A DNA stretch of 12,948 bases. Origin: UBA668 sp039796575 (lineage in GTDB: Bacteria > Actinomycetota > Acidimicrobiia > Acidimicrobiales > Ilumatobacteraceae). The stretch is taken from the NCBI GenBank assembly GCA_039796575.1, contig JBDKJP010000001.1, forward strand, positions 1 to 12,948. The letters run 5' to 3'. The notes below the pieces were generated by a model, which searched no databases, had not been told where the DNA came from, and saw only the letters and a list, made by a program, of their open reading frames with translations. Positions 1 to 6,366 of this stretch are shown in pieces (position 1 is the stretch's first letter; the number at the start of each line of letters is the position of its first letter). The position numbers and the translations under genes were made by a program.

Positions 1-389
<389 letters not shown>

Positions 390-441
390 AACCGTGCACG
401 ACCACCACCTTGCGGTGCTGACCGAGTCGATTGCTAGAGCC

Positions 442-479
442 GAGCGCTCCATCGGGGAATAGCCGATGTGCCGGCGCTC
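442..479 (-). other. pre-16S leader hairpin (two-part stem)
   Basis: On the minus strand GAGCGC pairs with GCGCTC and, after a small internal loop, CATCGG pairs with CCGATG around a 7-nt loop. It lies about 50 nt upstream of the mature 16S 5' end. It could take part in leader folding or in pre-16S processing. The partner sequence downstream of 16S is outside the window, so a role in the long processing stem cannot be tested here. Confidence 0.4.
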
Positions 480-496
480 AGATCTGACTTGATTTG

Positions 497-518
497 CCAC
501 AGGGTTGGGACCCCGTGG
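497..518 (-). other. pre-16S leader hairpin (8-bp stem)
   Basis: On the minus strand CCACGGGG pairs with CCCTGTGG (one G-U pair) around the 6-nt loop TCCCAA. No U-run follows (the next bases are CAAATCAAG), so this is not a classical intrinsic terminator; a structural role in the rRNA leader is more likely. Confidence 0.4.
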
Positions 519-547
519 ACTTTATGAATTGACAGACAGCATCCAGC

Positions 548-565
548 CACGAACCGAAGTCCGTG
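548..565 (-). other. pre-16S leader hairpin with C(UUCG)G tetraloop
   Basis: The minus-strand RNA reads CACGGAC-UUCG-GUUCGUG: a 7-bp stem with one G-U pair closed by a C(UUCG)G tetraloop, an exceptionally stable RNA fold. Such loops are typical of structured RNA and are unlikely to be selected in untranscribed spacer DNA, which supports reading this stretch as transcribed leader. Its exact role is unknown. Confidence 0.5.
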
Positions 566-601
566 TCCGTTGCTGCCCGCACTGGCGTTCAGTCTTCTCT
601 T

Positions 602-642
602 CCGTTTTCAAGGAGCCGAGGCTCGAACACTGAGGTTCGAGC
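602..642 (-). promoter_or_regulatory. putative rRNA antitermination (nut-like) site: boxB hairpin plus boxA
   Basis: On the minus strand a perfect 8-bp hairpin (GCTCGAAC, 6-nt loop, GTTCGAGC; 642 to 621) is followed a few bases later by CTCCTTGAAAAC (615 to 604). The latter resembles bacterial boxA sequences of the TGCTCTTTGAAAA type, and the order boxB then boxA is that of rRNA operon antitermination sites bound by NusB/NusE and partners. Position in an rRNA leader, about 215-250 nt before mature 16S, fits. The boxA match is imperfect and the assignment rests on recognition only. Confidence 0.45.
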
Positions 643-715
643 GGTCGCTCGTGGCACACAGCCGGACTGTTGGTGCCGGTTCCGGCTGCCTTTCGGCTCA
701 CCGGAGCGAGATGCA

Positions 716-744
716 ACGCTATCGGACCGTTCCGGCCGCATCAA
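716..744 (-). promoter_or_regulatory. possible rRNA operon promoter overlapping the tyrS stop
   Basis: TTGATG (744 to 739) and TAGCGT (721 to 716) are separated by exactly 17 bp on the minus strand, giving a TTGA-like -35 and a TAnnnT -10. Transcription would start near 709, upstream of the boxB/boxA pair, as expected for an rRNA leader of about 320 nt. The -35 overlaps the tyrS TGA stop (743-741). The match is only moderate, no UP element is obvious, and additional promoters inside tyrS are possible. Confidence 0.3.
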
Positions 745-2015
745 CCTCTTGGCAAAGTTTTTCCGACGACGAAGTCGCGCTTGCCCTTGCGAAGGAGCAG
801 AAAACCGCCGCTGAGCAGGTCGGATGCCTGCAACAGGCCATCGGCCTCGAGCACACGATTTCCTGCCCGGACCGCGCCCTGGCCGAGCAGACGCCCGACC
901 TCGCTGTTCGACTTGGCCACACCGGCCTCGATGAGGAGCTCGTGCACGCGCAGGTTCTGGATGTCGTCAGGGAGCGTGACGGAGGGTGCTTCGGCGGCCA
1001 CGACGGCCAGTGCGTCGGCGGACGCGGCCGTCGGATCACCGCCGAACAGCACTGCGGCGGCCTCCGTGGCGGCATCGGCGGCGGCACGGCCGTGCACCAT
1101 CGACGTGAGCTCGTCGGCGAGCGCCCGCTGTGCCACTCGGCGCTCGGGCGCCTGCAGGTGCTCGTCGAGCAGGGCCAGCAACTCGTCGAGCGGGCGCAGC
1201 GACAGCATCTTCAGGTACGTCCCGACCATCTGGTCGTCGGTCTGCACCCAGAACTGGCGGAACTGGTACGGCGAGGTGCGCGCCGGATCGAGCCACACCG
1301 CTCCCCCGACCGACTTGCCGAACTTCGAGCCGTCGCTCTTCGTCATCAGCGGGTGGGTGATGGCGAAGGCCTGCGCCTGCAGACGCCGGCGGATGAGCTC
1401 GACGCCGGCGGTGATGTTGCCCCACTGGTCGCTCGCGCCGGCCTGGAGCTCGACACCGTGCGCCTCGTAGAGATGCCGGAAGTCGTTCGCCTGCAGGAGC
1501 ATGTACGAGAACTCGGTGTACGAGATGCCGTGCTCGCTCTCGATGCGGCTGCGCACGGAGTCCTTGGCGATCATCTGGTTGACCGTGAAGTGCTTGCCGA
1601 CGTCGCGGAGGAACTCGAGCATCGAGACCGGCGTGGTCCAGTCGGCGTTGTTCACCAGCGTGGCCTGGTACGGCCCGGGCTCGAAGTCGAGCAGCTTGCT
1701 GAGCTGCGCCTTGATGCACTCGACGTTGTGGCGCAGCGTGTCGTCGTCGAGGAGGTTGCGCTCCTCGCTGCGTCCGCCCGGGTCGCCGATCATGCCCGTG
1801 GCACCACCGGCGAGCGGGAACGGGCGGTGGCCCTGCTGCTGGAACCGGCGCATGAACAGCTGCCCGACGAGGTGCCCCACGTGCAGCGAGTCGGCGGTGG
1901 GATCGAAGCCGATGTAGAGGCCGATCGGCCCCTGCGCCAGGCGGGCGCGCAGGGCGTCGCGGTCGGTGGTGTCGTGCACGAGGCCGCGTGCCTCGAGATC
2001 GGCGATCAGATCCAT
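741..2015 (-). CDS. tyrS: tyrosyl-tRNA synthetase
   Basis: Cytosolic class I aminoacyl-tRNA synthetase that activates tyrosine with ATP and loads it on tRNA-Tyr. The 424-residue product has the usual length. Visible signatures: the HIGH-type motif HVGHL (residues 45-49) after GFDPTADSL, GDPGGRSEERN (78-88), the tyrosine-site segments YTEFSYMLLQ (166-175) and GASDQWGN (193-200), the KMSKS-type loop KFGKS (231-235), and a C-terminal S4 RNA-binding domain from about 356 to the end. The start at 2015 is chosen because MDLIADLEARGL matches the family N-terminus; in-frame ATGs at 2033, 2060 and 2129 are possible and none has a well-placed Shine-Dalgarno, so the start is uncertain. It is divergent from the DUF2332 gene and is followed by the rRNA leader in the same direction; its stop overlaps a possible rRNA promoter. 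Confidence 0.97.
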   Translation of the reverse strand: MDLIADLEARGLVHDTTDRDALRARLAQGPIGLYIGFDPTADSLHVGHLVGQLFMRRFQQQGHRPFPLAGGATGMIGDPGGRSEERNLLDDDTLRHNVECIKAQLSKLLDFEPGPYQATLVNNADWTTPVSMLEFLRDVGKHFTVNQMIAKDSVRSRIESEHGISYTEFSYMLLQANDFRHLYEAHGVELQAGASDQWGNITAGVELIRRRLQAQAFAITHPLMTKSDGSKFGKSVGGAVWLDPARTSPYQFRQFWVQTDDQMVGTYLKMLSLRPLDELLALLDEHLQAPERRVAQRALADELTSMVHGRAAADAATEAAAVLFGGDPTAASADALAVVAAEAPSVTLPDDIQNLRVHELLIEAGVAKSNSEVGRLLGQGAVRAGNRVLEADGLLQASDLLSGGFLLLRKGKRDFVVGKTLPRG

Positions 2016-2034
2016 AGGCGCCAATGTTGCCATG

Positions 2035-2059
2035 TGGACCGTCGAAACCCTCAGGTCCA
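2035..2059. repeat. 6-bp inverted repeat between tyrS and DUF2332
   Basis: tggacc (2035-2040) and ggtcca (2054-2059) form an inverted repeat with a 13-bp spacer in the short divergent region. It could be a protein-binding site for either gene, but the arms are short and may be chance in GC-rich DNA. Confidence 0.25.
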
Positions 2060-2060
2060 T

Positions 2061-2074
2061 TAGGTTCGTCGGCA
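2061..2074 (+). promoter_or_regulatory. possible leaderless promoter of the DUF2332 gene
   Basis: TAGGTT (2061-2066) fits the TAnnnT -10 pattern of Actinobacteria and lies 7 nt before the ATG at 2074, the spacing expected when transcription starts at the first base of the start codon. There is no Shine-Dalgarno and no good -35, so only the -10 supports the call. Confidence 0.35.
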
Positions 2075-3138
2075 TGGTGGCGATCGACGAACTGGCGGAC
2101 CGCTTCCGGAACTTCGCGGCCACGAGCACTGCGACACGAGCGCCGCTCTACTCACGCATCTCGACCGCCGTCGCCGAGGACGCCGACGTGCTGCGGCTGC
2201 TGCAGGCGGCACCGGAGACCCAGCAGATCCCCGTGCTGCTGTTCGCCGGGGTGCACCACCTGCTGCTGCAGGGGCTCGGGCCCGAGCTCGCCGCGCACTA
2301 CCCGAACCTCGCCGACGGGCCGGCCGTGGGCGACCCGGCGCAGCTGTTCCGGGCGTTCGCGCTCGAGCACGCCACGCCGCTCACCGAACTGATCGCCACC
2401 CGCCACACCCAGACGAACGAGGTCGGCCGCTGCTCGCAGTTCGTGCCGCCGTTCGGCATCCTTGCCGACGAGGTGGGCACGCTCGCCCATGTCGACGTCG
2501 GCACGAGCGCCGGCCTCAACCTGCTGCTCCCCCGCTACCACTACGACTACGGCGATGGGCACACCGTCGGCGCGCCCTCGACCGTGACGCTGCCGTGCCG
2601 ACAGGCCGGCGACCGCCCGGTGCCGTTGCCGTCGCAGATGCCGCCCGTGACGCGGTCGATCGGGCTCGACCTGATGCCGATCGACGTGCTCGACGACGAC
2701 GAGGTGCGCTGGCTCGAGGCGTGCGTGTGGCCCGACCAGGCCGACCGCTTCGCCCGCCTCGTCGCGGCCATCGACCTCGCCCGGGCCGACCCGCCCGACG
2801 TGCGCCGGGGCGATGCCGTGCACGACCTCGCGGCGGTGGTCGACGAGGCCGCCGCGCACGGGCACCCGGTGGTCACGAACAGCTGGGTGCTGAACTACCT
2901 GCCCCACGACGTCCGGCTCGCCTACGTGGACGAGCTCGACCGCATCGGTGCCGAACGCGACCTCTCGTGGGTGATCGCCGAGGCGCCCGCACAGACCCCC
3001 GGGCTCCCCGTCCCCACCACGGATCAGCCCGAGGAGATCACGGTGGTGTCACTGGTGCGCTGGCGCGCCGGTCGACGCACCGTGGCACGCCTCGCCACCA
3101 CCCACCCGCACGGCTACTGGCTGCGCTGGGAGGCCTGA
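2074..3138 (+). CDS. DUF2332 family protein, possible methyltransferase fold
   Basis: The 354-residue product has the features of the uncharacterised DUF2332 family found mainly in Actinobacteria and Proteobacteria. It begins FRNFA with a following APLYSRI segment, then VLLFAGVHHLLL (54-65), a conserved central block RCSQFVPPFG (119-128), and HVDVGTSAGLNL (139-150), which resembles the glycine-rich SAM-binding loop of Rossmann methyltransferases. A later VTNSWVLNYLP (267-277) and a C-terminal strand-rich region complete it. No signal peptide or membrane segment is seen, so it is probably cytosolic. The function is unknown; the methyltransferase idea is inference from one motif. The ATG at 2074 is preferred over the upstream ATG at 1966 because the latter would overlap tyrS and lacks family similarity. 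It is the only plus-strand gene between tyrS and the arg operon, and its end overlaps mpg by 25 bp tail to tail. Confidence 0.9.
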   Translation: MVAIDELADRFRNFAATSTATRAPLYSRISTAVAEDADVLRLLQAAPETQQIPVLLFAGVHHLLLQGLGPELAAHYPNLADGPAVGDPAQLFRAFALEHATPLTELIATRHTQTNEVGRCSQFVPPFGILADEVGTLAHVDVGTSAGLNLLLPRYHYDYGDGHTVGAPSTVTLPCRQAGDRPVPLPSQMPPVTRSIGLDLMPIDVLDDDEVRWLEACVWPDQADRFARLVAAIDLARADPPDVRRGDAVHDLAAVVDEAAAHGHPVVTNSWVLNYLPHDVRLAYVDELDRIGAERDLSWVIAEAPAQTPGLPVPTTDQPEEITVVSLVRWRAGRRTVARLATTHPHGYWLRWEA

Positions 3139-3626
3139 GGCGGCACCCGCCACCGGCGGGGCAGGTCGACGGCTTTGGAGATGCCCACACGCGGGCCGAC
3201 CAGCGGCTCGGCAGGCGGCAAGATGCCGTCGCGGTAGAGCTCCGCCGACTGCCCCGACCACTCGAGACCGATGCCGAGCTCGCGACACAGGCGCCCCGGG
3301 CCGGTGGTGCGCGCCGACGGGACGTCGTCGACGAGCGCCGCACGGATGAGCACCGCCTGACCGTCGCCCTCCGCGCCGGTGACGAGGTTGATGCAGTGGT
3401 GCATCCCGTAGATCAGGTACACGTACCAGTGCATCGGCGGACCGAACATGGCCGCGTTGCGCGGCGTGCGACCGCGGAACGAATGGCTGGCCGGATCGTC
3501 GGCCGTGTAGGCCTCGGTCTCGGTGATGCGCGCGAGGCGACCGTCGATGCGCATCAGCACGTTGAGGAGGTCGGGCGCCACCGCTGTGGCGTCGCGCTCA
3601 GCGAACGTCGGCGGCAACCGCTGCAC
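3114..3626 (-). CDS. mpg: DNA-3-methyladenine glycosylase (AAG/MPG family), compact
   Basis: Base-excision repair enzyme that removes 3-methyladenine and other alkylated or deaminated purines. Family hallmarks: LPPTFAERD at the N-terminus, ITETEAY (34-40) whose second Glu (E38) and Tyr (Y40) match the catalytic Glu and intercalating-loop region of human AAG, SHSFRGRTPRN (47-57), WYVYLIYGM (67-75) with INLVT after it, TTGPGRLCRELGI (107-119), and a final GPRVGISKA. The GTG at 3626 is chosen because the next residues match the family start; an ATG at 3692 would add an arginine-rich tail without similarity. That gives 170 residues, shorter than the usual ~190-200, because the segment between RAALV and TTGPG is nearly absent. 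The start lies 29 nt inside argH, so it is probably translated from the arg transcript; its end overlaps DUF2332 head-on by 25 bp. Confidence 0.93.
   Translation of the reverse strand: MQRLPPTFAERDATAVAPDLLNVLMRIDGRLARITETEAYTADDPASHSFRGRTPRNAAMFGPPMHWYVYLIYGMHHCINLVTGAEGDGQAVLIRAALVDDVPSARTTGPGRLCRELGIGLEWSGQSAELYRDGILPPAEPLVGPRVGISKAVDLPRRWRVPPQASQRSQ
3146..3160 (+). terminator. possible weak terminator hairpin after DUF2332
   Basis: cccgcc-acc-ggcggg forms a 6-bp GC stem with a 3-nt loop starting 8 nt after the DUF2332 stop. No T-run follows, so if it terminates at all it would be a U-less actinobacterial hairpin. It lies inside the mpg coding region, where such GC repeats can arise by chance. 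Confidence 0.2.
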
Positions 3627-5004
3627 GGAGCTCGGCGACCTTGGCGCGGTAGCGCTCCATCTGCGTGGCCACCGGCACCGGACCGGCACCACCCGGCGTG
3701 ACCCGTCGCTTCACCGCGACACCCGGTGCCACCAGCGCAGCGGCGTCGGGACCGAGCGCGGGGTCGGCGTTCACCAGGTCGCGCAACGACGCCTCGCCGG
3801 CGAGCGTGCGACGCACGAGCGCACCGACGATCGCGTGCGCGTCGCGGAACGGGGTGCCGCGCTGCACGAGCCACTCGGCCAGGTCGGTGGCGGAGGTGGT
3901 CTCGGCGTCGGCGGCCGCCTGCATGCGTTCGGGAACCCAGGTGGTGGTGGCGATCATGCCCGTGACGGCGCCGAGGGCCAGGCGGATCTGGTCGACCGCG
4001 TCGAACAGCGGCTCCTTGTCCTCCTGGTAGTCGCGGTTGTAGCTGAGCGGCAGGCCCTTCATGGTGGCGAGGAAGCCGGTCAGGTCGCCGATGAGGCGGC
4101 CGGCCTTGCCACGCGCGAGCTCGGCGATGTCGGGGTTCTTCTTCTGCGGCAGCATCGACGAACCGGTGGCGTAGCCGTCGTCGAGCTTGGCGAAGCCGAA
4201 CTCGTCGGTGGTCCAGAGCACGAACTCCTCGCCGATGCGCGACAGGTTGATGCCGATCAGCGTGAGCACGAACAGCGCCTCGGCGATGTGGTCGCGCGAG
4301 CCGACCGCGTCGAGCGAGTTCTCGAAGCGCGCCGCGAAGCCGAGCTCGCCGGCGGTGAAGTCGGGATCGAGCGGCAGCGACGAACCGGCGAGTGCGCCGG
4401 CGCCGAGCGGCGACACGTCGATGCGTTCGAGCGCGTCGAGCAGGCGCTCGACGTCGCGGCCGAGTGCCCAGCCGTGCGCCATGAGGTGATGGGCCAGCAG
4501 CACCGGCTGCGCCCGCTGGAGGTGTGTGTAGCCGGGGAGGTACACGTCGCCCGCGGCCTCGGCGCGCTGCAGCAGCACCTCCTGCAGCCCGACGACGCGT
4601 TGGGCCACGCCCAGCAGCTCGCGCTTCAGCCAACGGCGCACGTCGGTGGCCGACTGGTCGTTGCGGCTGCGACCGGTGTGCAGCTTGGCGCCGGCGGGAC
4701 CGGCGAGCTCCGTGACCCTGCGCTCGACGGCCGTGTGGATGTCCTCGTCGGACGGCTGGAACACGAACGTGCCCGCGCCCATCTCGGCCGCGACCTGATC
4801 GAGCGCGACGAGCACTGCGTCGCGCTCGATGTCGGTGAGGATGCCGACGTGCGCCAGGCCGCGCACGTGCGCCACGGAGCCGGCGATGTCGTCGGGCCAC
4901 AGCCGCTGATCGAACGAGATGCTCTCGGTGTACGCCATCAGCTCGGCTGCGGGGCCGCCCTCGAACCTGCCGTGCCACAGGGTGTTGCCGTGTTGCTCGC
5001 TCAT
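3598..5004 (-). CDS. argH: argininosuccinate lyase
   Basis: Catalyses the last step of arginine synthesis, splitting argininosuccinate into arginine and fumarate; a cytosolic homotetramer in the fumarase/aspartase superfamily. The 468-residue length is standard. Visible motifs: LWHGRFEGGP at the N-terminus, TGRSRNDQ (110-117), HLQRAQP (161-167) with the conserved His, and the superfamily signature GSSMLPQKKNPD (281-292) containing the catalytic Ser of the mobile loop. The ATG at 5004 overlaps the argR stop as ATGA, so translation is probably coupled; the open frame continues to 5214 inside argR without similarity. In related Actinobacteria argG normally lies between argR and argH; here it is absent. 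The 3' end overlaps mpg by 29 nt. Confidence 0.98.
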   Translation of the reverse strand: MSEQHGNTLWHGRFEGGPAAELMAYTESISFDQRLWPDDIAGSVAHVRGLAHVGILTDIERDAVLVALDQVAAEMGAGTFVFQPSDEDIHTAVERRVTELAGPAGAKLHTGRSRNDQSATDVRRWLKRELLGVAQRVVGLQEVLLQRAEAAGDVYLPGYTHLQRAQPVLLAHHLMAHGWALGRDVERLLDALERIDVSPLGAGALAGSSLPLDPDFTAGELGFAARFENSLDAVGSRDHIAEALFVLTLIGINLSRIGEEFVLWTTDEFGFAKLDDGYATGSSMLPQKKNPDIAELARGKAGRLIGDLTGFLATMKGLPLSYNRDYQEDKEPLFDAVDQIRLALGAVTGMIATTTWVPERMQAAADAETTSATDLAEWLVQRGTPFRDAHAIVGALVRRTLAGEASLRDLVNADPALGPDAAALVAPGVAVKRRVTPGGAGPVPVATQMERYRAKVAELRAAVAADVR

Positions 5005-5468
5005 GACAGTCCCGCCAGTTCTCGCAGGCGTTCGCGCATCGCGTCGCCACCCAGTCCTTCTTCGGCGATGACCAGCAGCGTGTCGTCGCCCGCCACCGTG
5101 CCGAGGATGCCGTCGAGGCCACTGCGGTCGAGCGCGGAGGCCACCACGTGCGCGCAGCCCGGCGGGGTGCGCAGCACGACCAGGTTGCCGCTGTGGCGCA
5201 CCTCGGCCACCCATTCGCCCATCACGCGCCGCAGTTGGTCCTCGGGTGCGATGCGCTGGGGCTCGTACTCGGGAATCGCGTACACGGTGTCGCCACCGGG
5301 GACGCGCACCTTGACCGCGCCGAGGTCCTCGAGGTCGCGAGAGACGGTGGCCTGCGTGGCGGCGATGCCGTCCTCCGCGAGCAGGTCGACCAGCTGCGGC
5401 TGGTTGGTGACCGCGTGCTTCGCGATGAGCTTGGCGATGGCCTGTTGCCGTTGCACCTTCGACGCCAT
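5001..5468 (-). CDS. argR: arginine repressor ArgR
   Basis: Arginine-responsive transcription factor that binds ARG boxes as a hexamer when arginine is abundant. The 155-residue protein has both family domains: an N-terminal winged helix (about 1-70) with recognition segment QATVSRDLEDLG (39-50), and a C-terminal oligomerisation and arginine-binding domain with GTVAGDDTLLVI (123-134), whose paired aspartates contact arginine in the family. It starts one base after the argF stop (TGA-C-ATG) and its own stop overlaps the argH start. Because it lies inside the operon whose promoter carries two ARG boxes (9435-9470), it is expected to repress its own expression along with the pathway. Confidence 0.98.
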   Translation of the reverse strand: MASKVQRQQAIAKLIAKHAVTNQPQLVDLLAEDGIAATQATVSRDLEDLGAVKVRVPGGDTVYAIPEYEPQRIAPEDQLRRVMGEWVAEVRHSGNLVVLRTPPGCAHVVASALDRSGLDGILGTVAGDDTLLVIAEEGLGGDAMRERLRELAGLS

Positions 5469-5469
5469 G

Positions 5470-6366
5470 TCAGCGCACCCCCATCAGGAAGGCCAGCGCG
5501 CCGCGAGCGGCGTGCAGGCGGTTGTGGGCCTGCGCGATGACGTGGCTGGACGGTCCGTCGATGACGTCGGCGGCGACCTCGAGGCCACGGTACGCGGGCA
5601 GGCAGTGGTAGAAGCCGGCGCCCGGCGCGGCAGCCGCCATGAGGGTCGCGTCGACCTGGAACGCCTCGAAGATCTTCACCCGCTCGGCCTTCTCGGCCTC
5701 CTGGCCCATCGAGGTCCACGTGTCGGTGTGCACGGCGATGGCGCCCTGCACGGCGTCGATGGCACGCGGCGACTGACGAATGCTGCCGGGGCCGAGCGAG
5801 TCGAGCCGTTCGAGCTCGGCCTCGGAGGCGTCGTACCCCACGGGGCAACCGAGCGACACGTCGATGCCGAGCATGATGCACGCCTCGGCGACCGAGCGCG
5901 ACACGTTGTTCCAGTCGCCCACGAACGCCACCGTGCGGCCCTCGAGCGGGCCGTGCACCTGCTGCATCGTGAGCAGGTCGGCGAGCGCCTGCAGCGGGTG
6001 CGAATGGTCGCTGAGCATGTTGACCACCGGCACCGGGCTGCACGCCGTCATGCGCACGACCTTGTCGTGCTGGAACACGCGGGCACCGAGCATCGCGTGG
6101 TAGCCGGCCATCACGCGGGTGACGTCCTCGACGGTCTCGCGCACGTCGAGCCCGACCTCCTCGCCACGGGTGTAGACGGGGTGGCCACCGAGCTGGACGA
6201 CGGCCATCTCCATCGAGTGCCGGGTGCGGTTCGAGGGCTTCTCGAAGATGAGCGCCATGCCCTGCCCCTCGAGCACCTTGGGCAGCGACGGTCGCTGTGC
6301 GAGGTCGAGCACGAGCGACAGCTCGTCGGCGGTGAGGTCGACGATGTCGAGCAGGTGACGGGTCAC
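5470..6366 (-). CDS. argF: ornithine carbamoyltransferase
   Basis: Joins ornithine and carbamoyl phosphate to form citrulline; cytosolic, usually trimeric. The 298-residue product carries FEKPSNRTR (41-49, carbamoyl-phosphate loop, normally STRTR), HPLQALADL (123-131), GDWNNVSRS (150-158), TWTSMGQE (216-223, the SMG ornithine loop) and HCLPAYRG (254-261, normally HCLPAHRG). The SMG and HCLP motifs favour ornithine over aspartate or acetylornithine as substrate. The GTG at 6366 overlaps the argD TGA as GTGA; this start is preferred because TRHLLDIVDLT is the family N-terminus, and the open frame extends further only by lack of stops. Several motif positions differ from the mycobacterial and streptomycete form, so this copy may be of a different OTC lineage from the typical actinobacterial one. 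Confidence 0.96.
   Translation of the reverse strand: MTRHLLDIVDLTADELSLVLDLAQRPSLPKVLEGQGMALIFEKPSNRTRHSMEMAVVQLGGHPVYTRGEEVGLDVRETVEDVTRVMAGYHAMLGARVFQHDKVVRMTACSPVPVVNMLSDHSHPLQALADLLTMQQVHGPLEGRTVAFVGDWNNVSRSVAEACIMLGIDVSLGCPVGYDASEAELERLDSLGPGSIRQSPRAIDAVQGAIAVHTDTWTSMGQEAEKAERVKIFEAFQVDATLMAAAAPGAGFYHCLPAYRGLEVAADVIDGPSSHVIAQAHNRLHAARGALAFLMGVR

Noticed and set aside
497..518. Intrinsic terminator for tyrS
   Set aside because: The hairpin is good but is followed by CAAATCAAG, without a U-run, and it lies within the inferred rRNA leader.
529..534. TTGACA on the plus strand as a -35
   Set aside because: No acceptable -10 follows at 16-18 bp, and no plus-strand gene begins nearby.
570..2063. 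497-codon plus-strand open frame antisense to tyrS
   Set aside because: Shadow of tyrS in GC-rich sequence; its first part lies in the rRNA leader and no protein family is recognisable.
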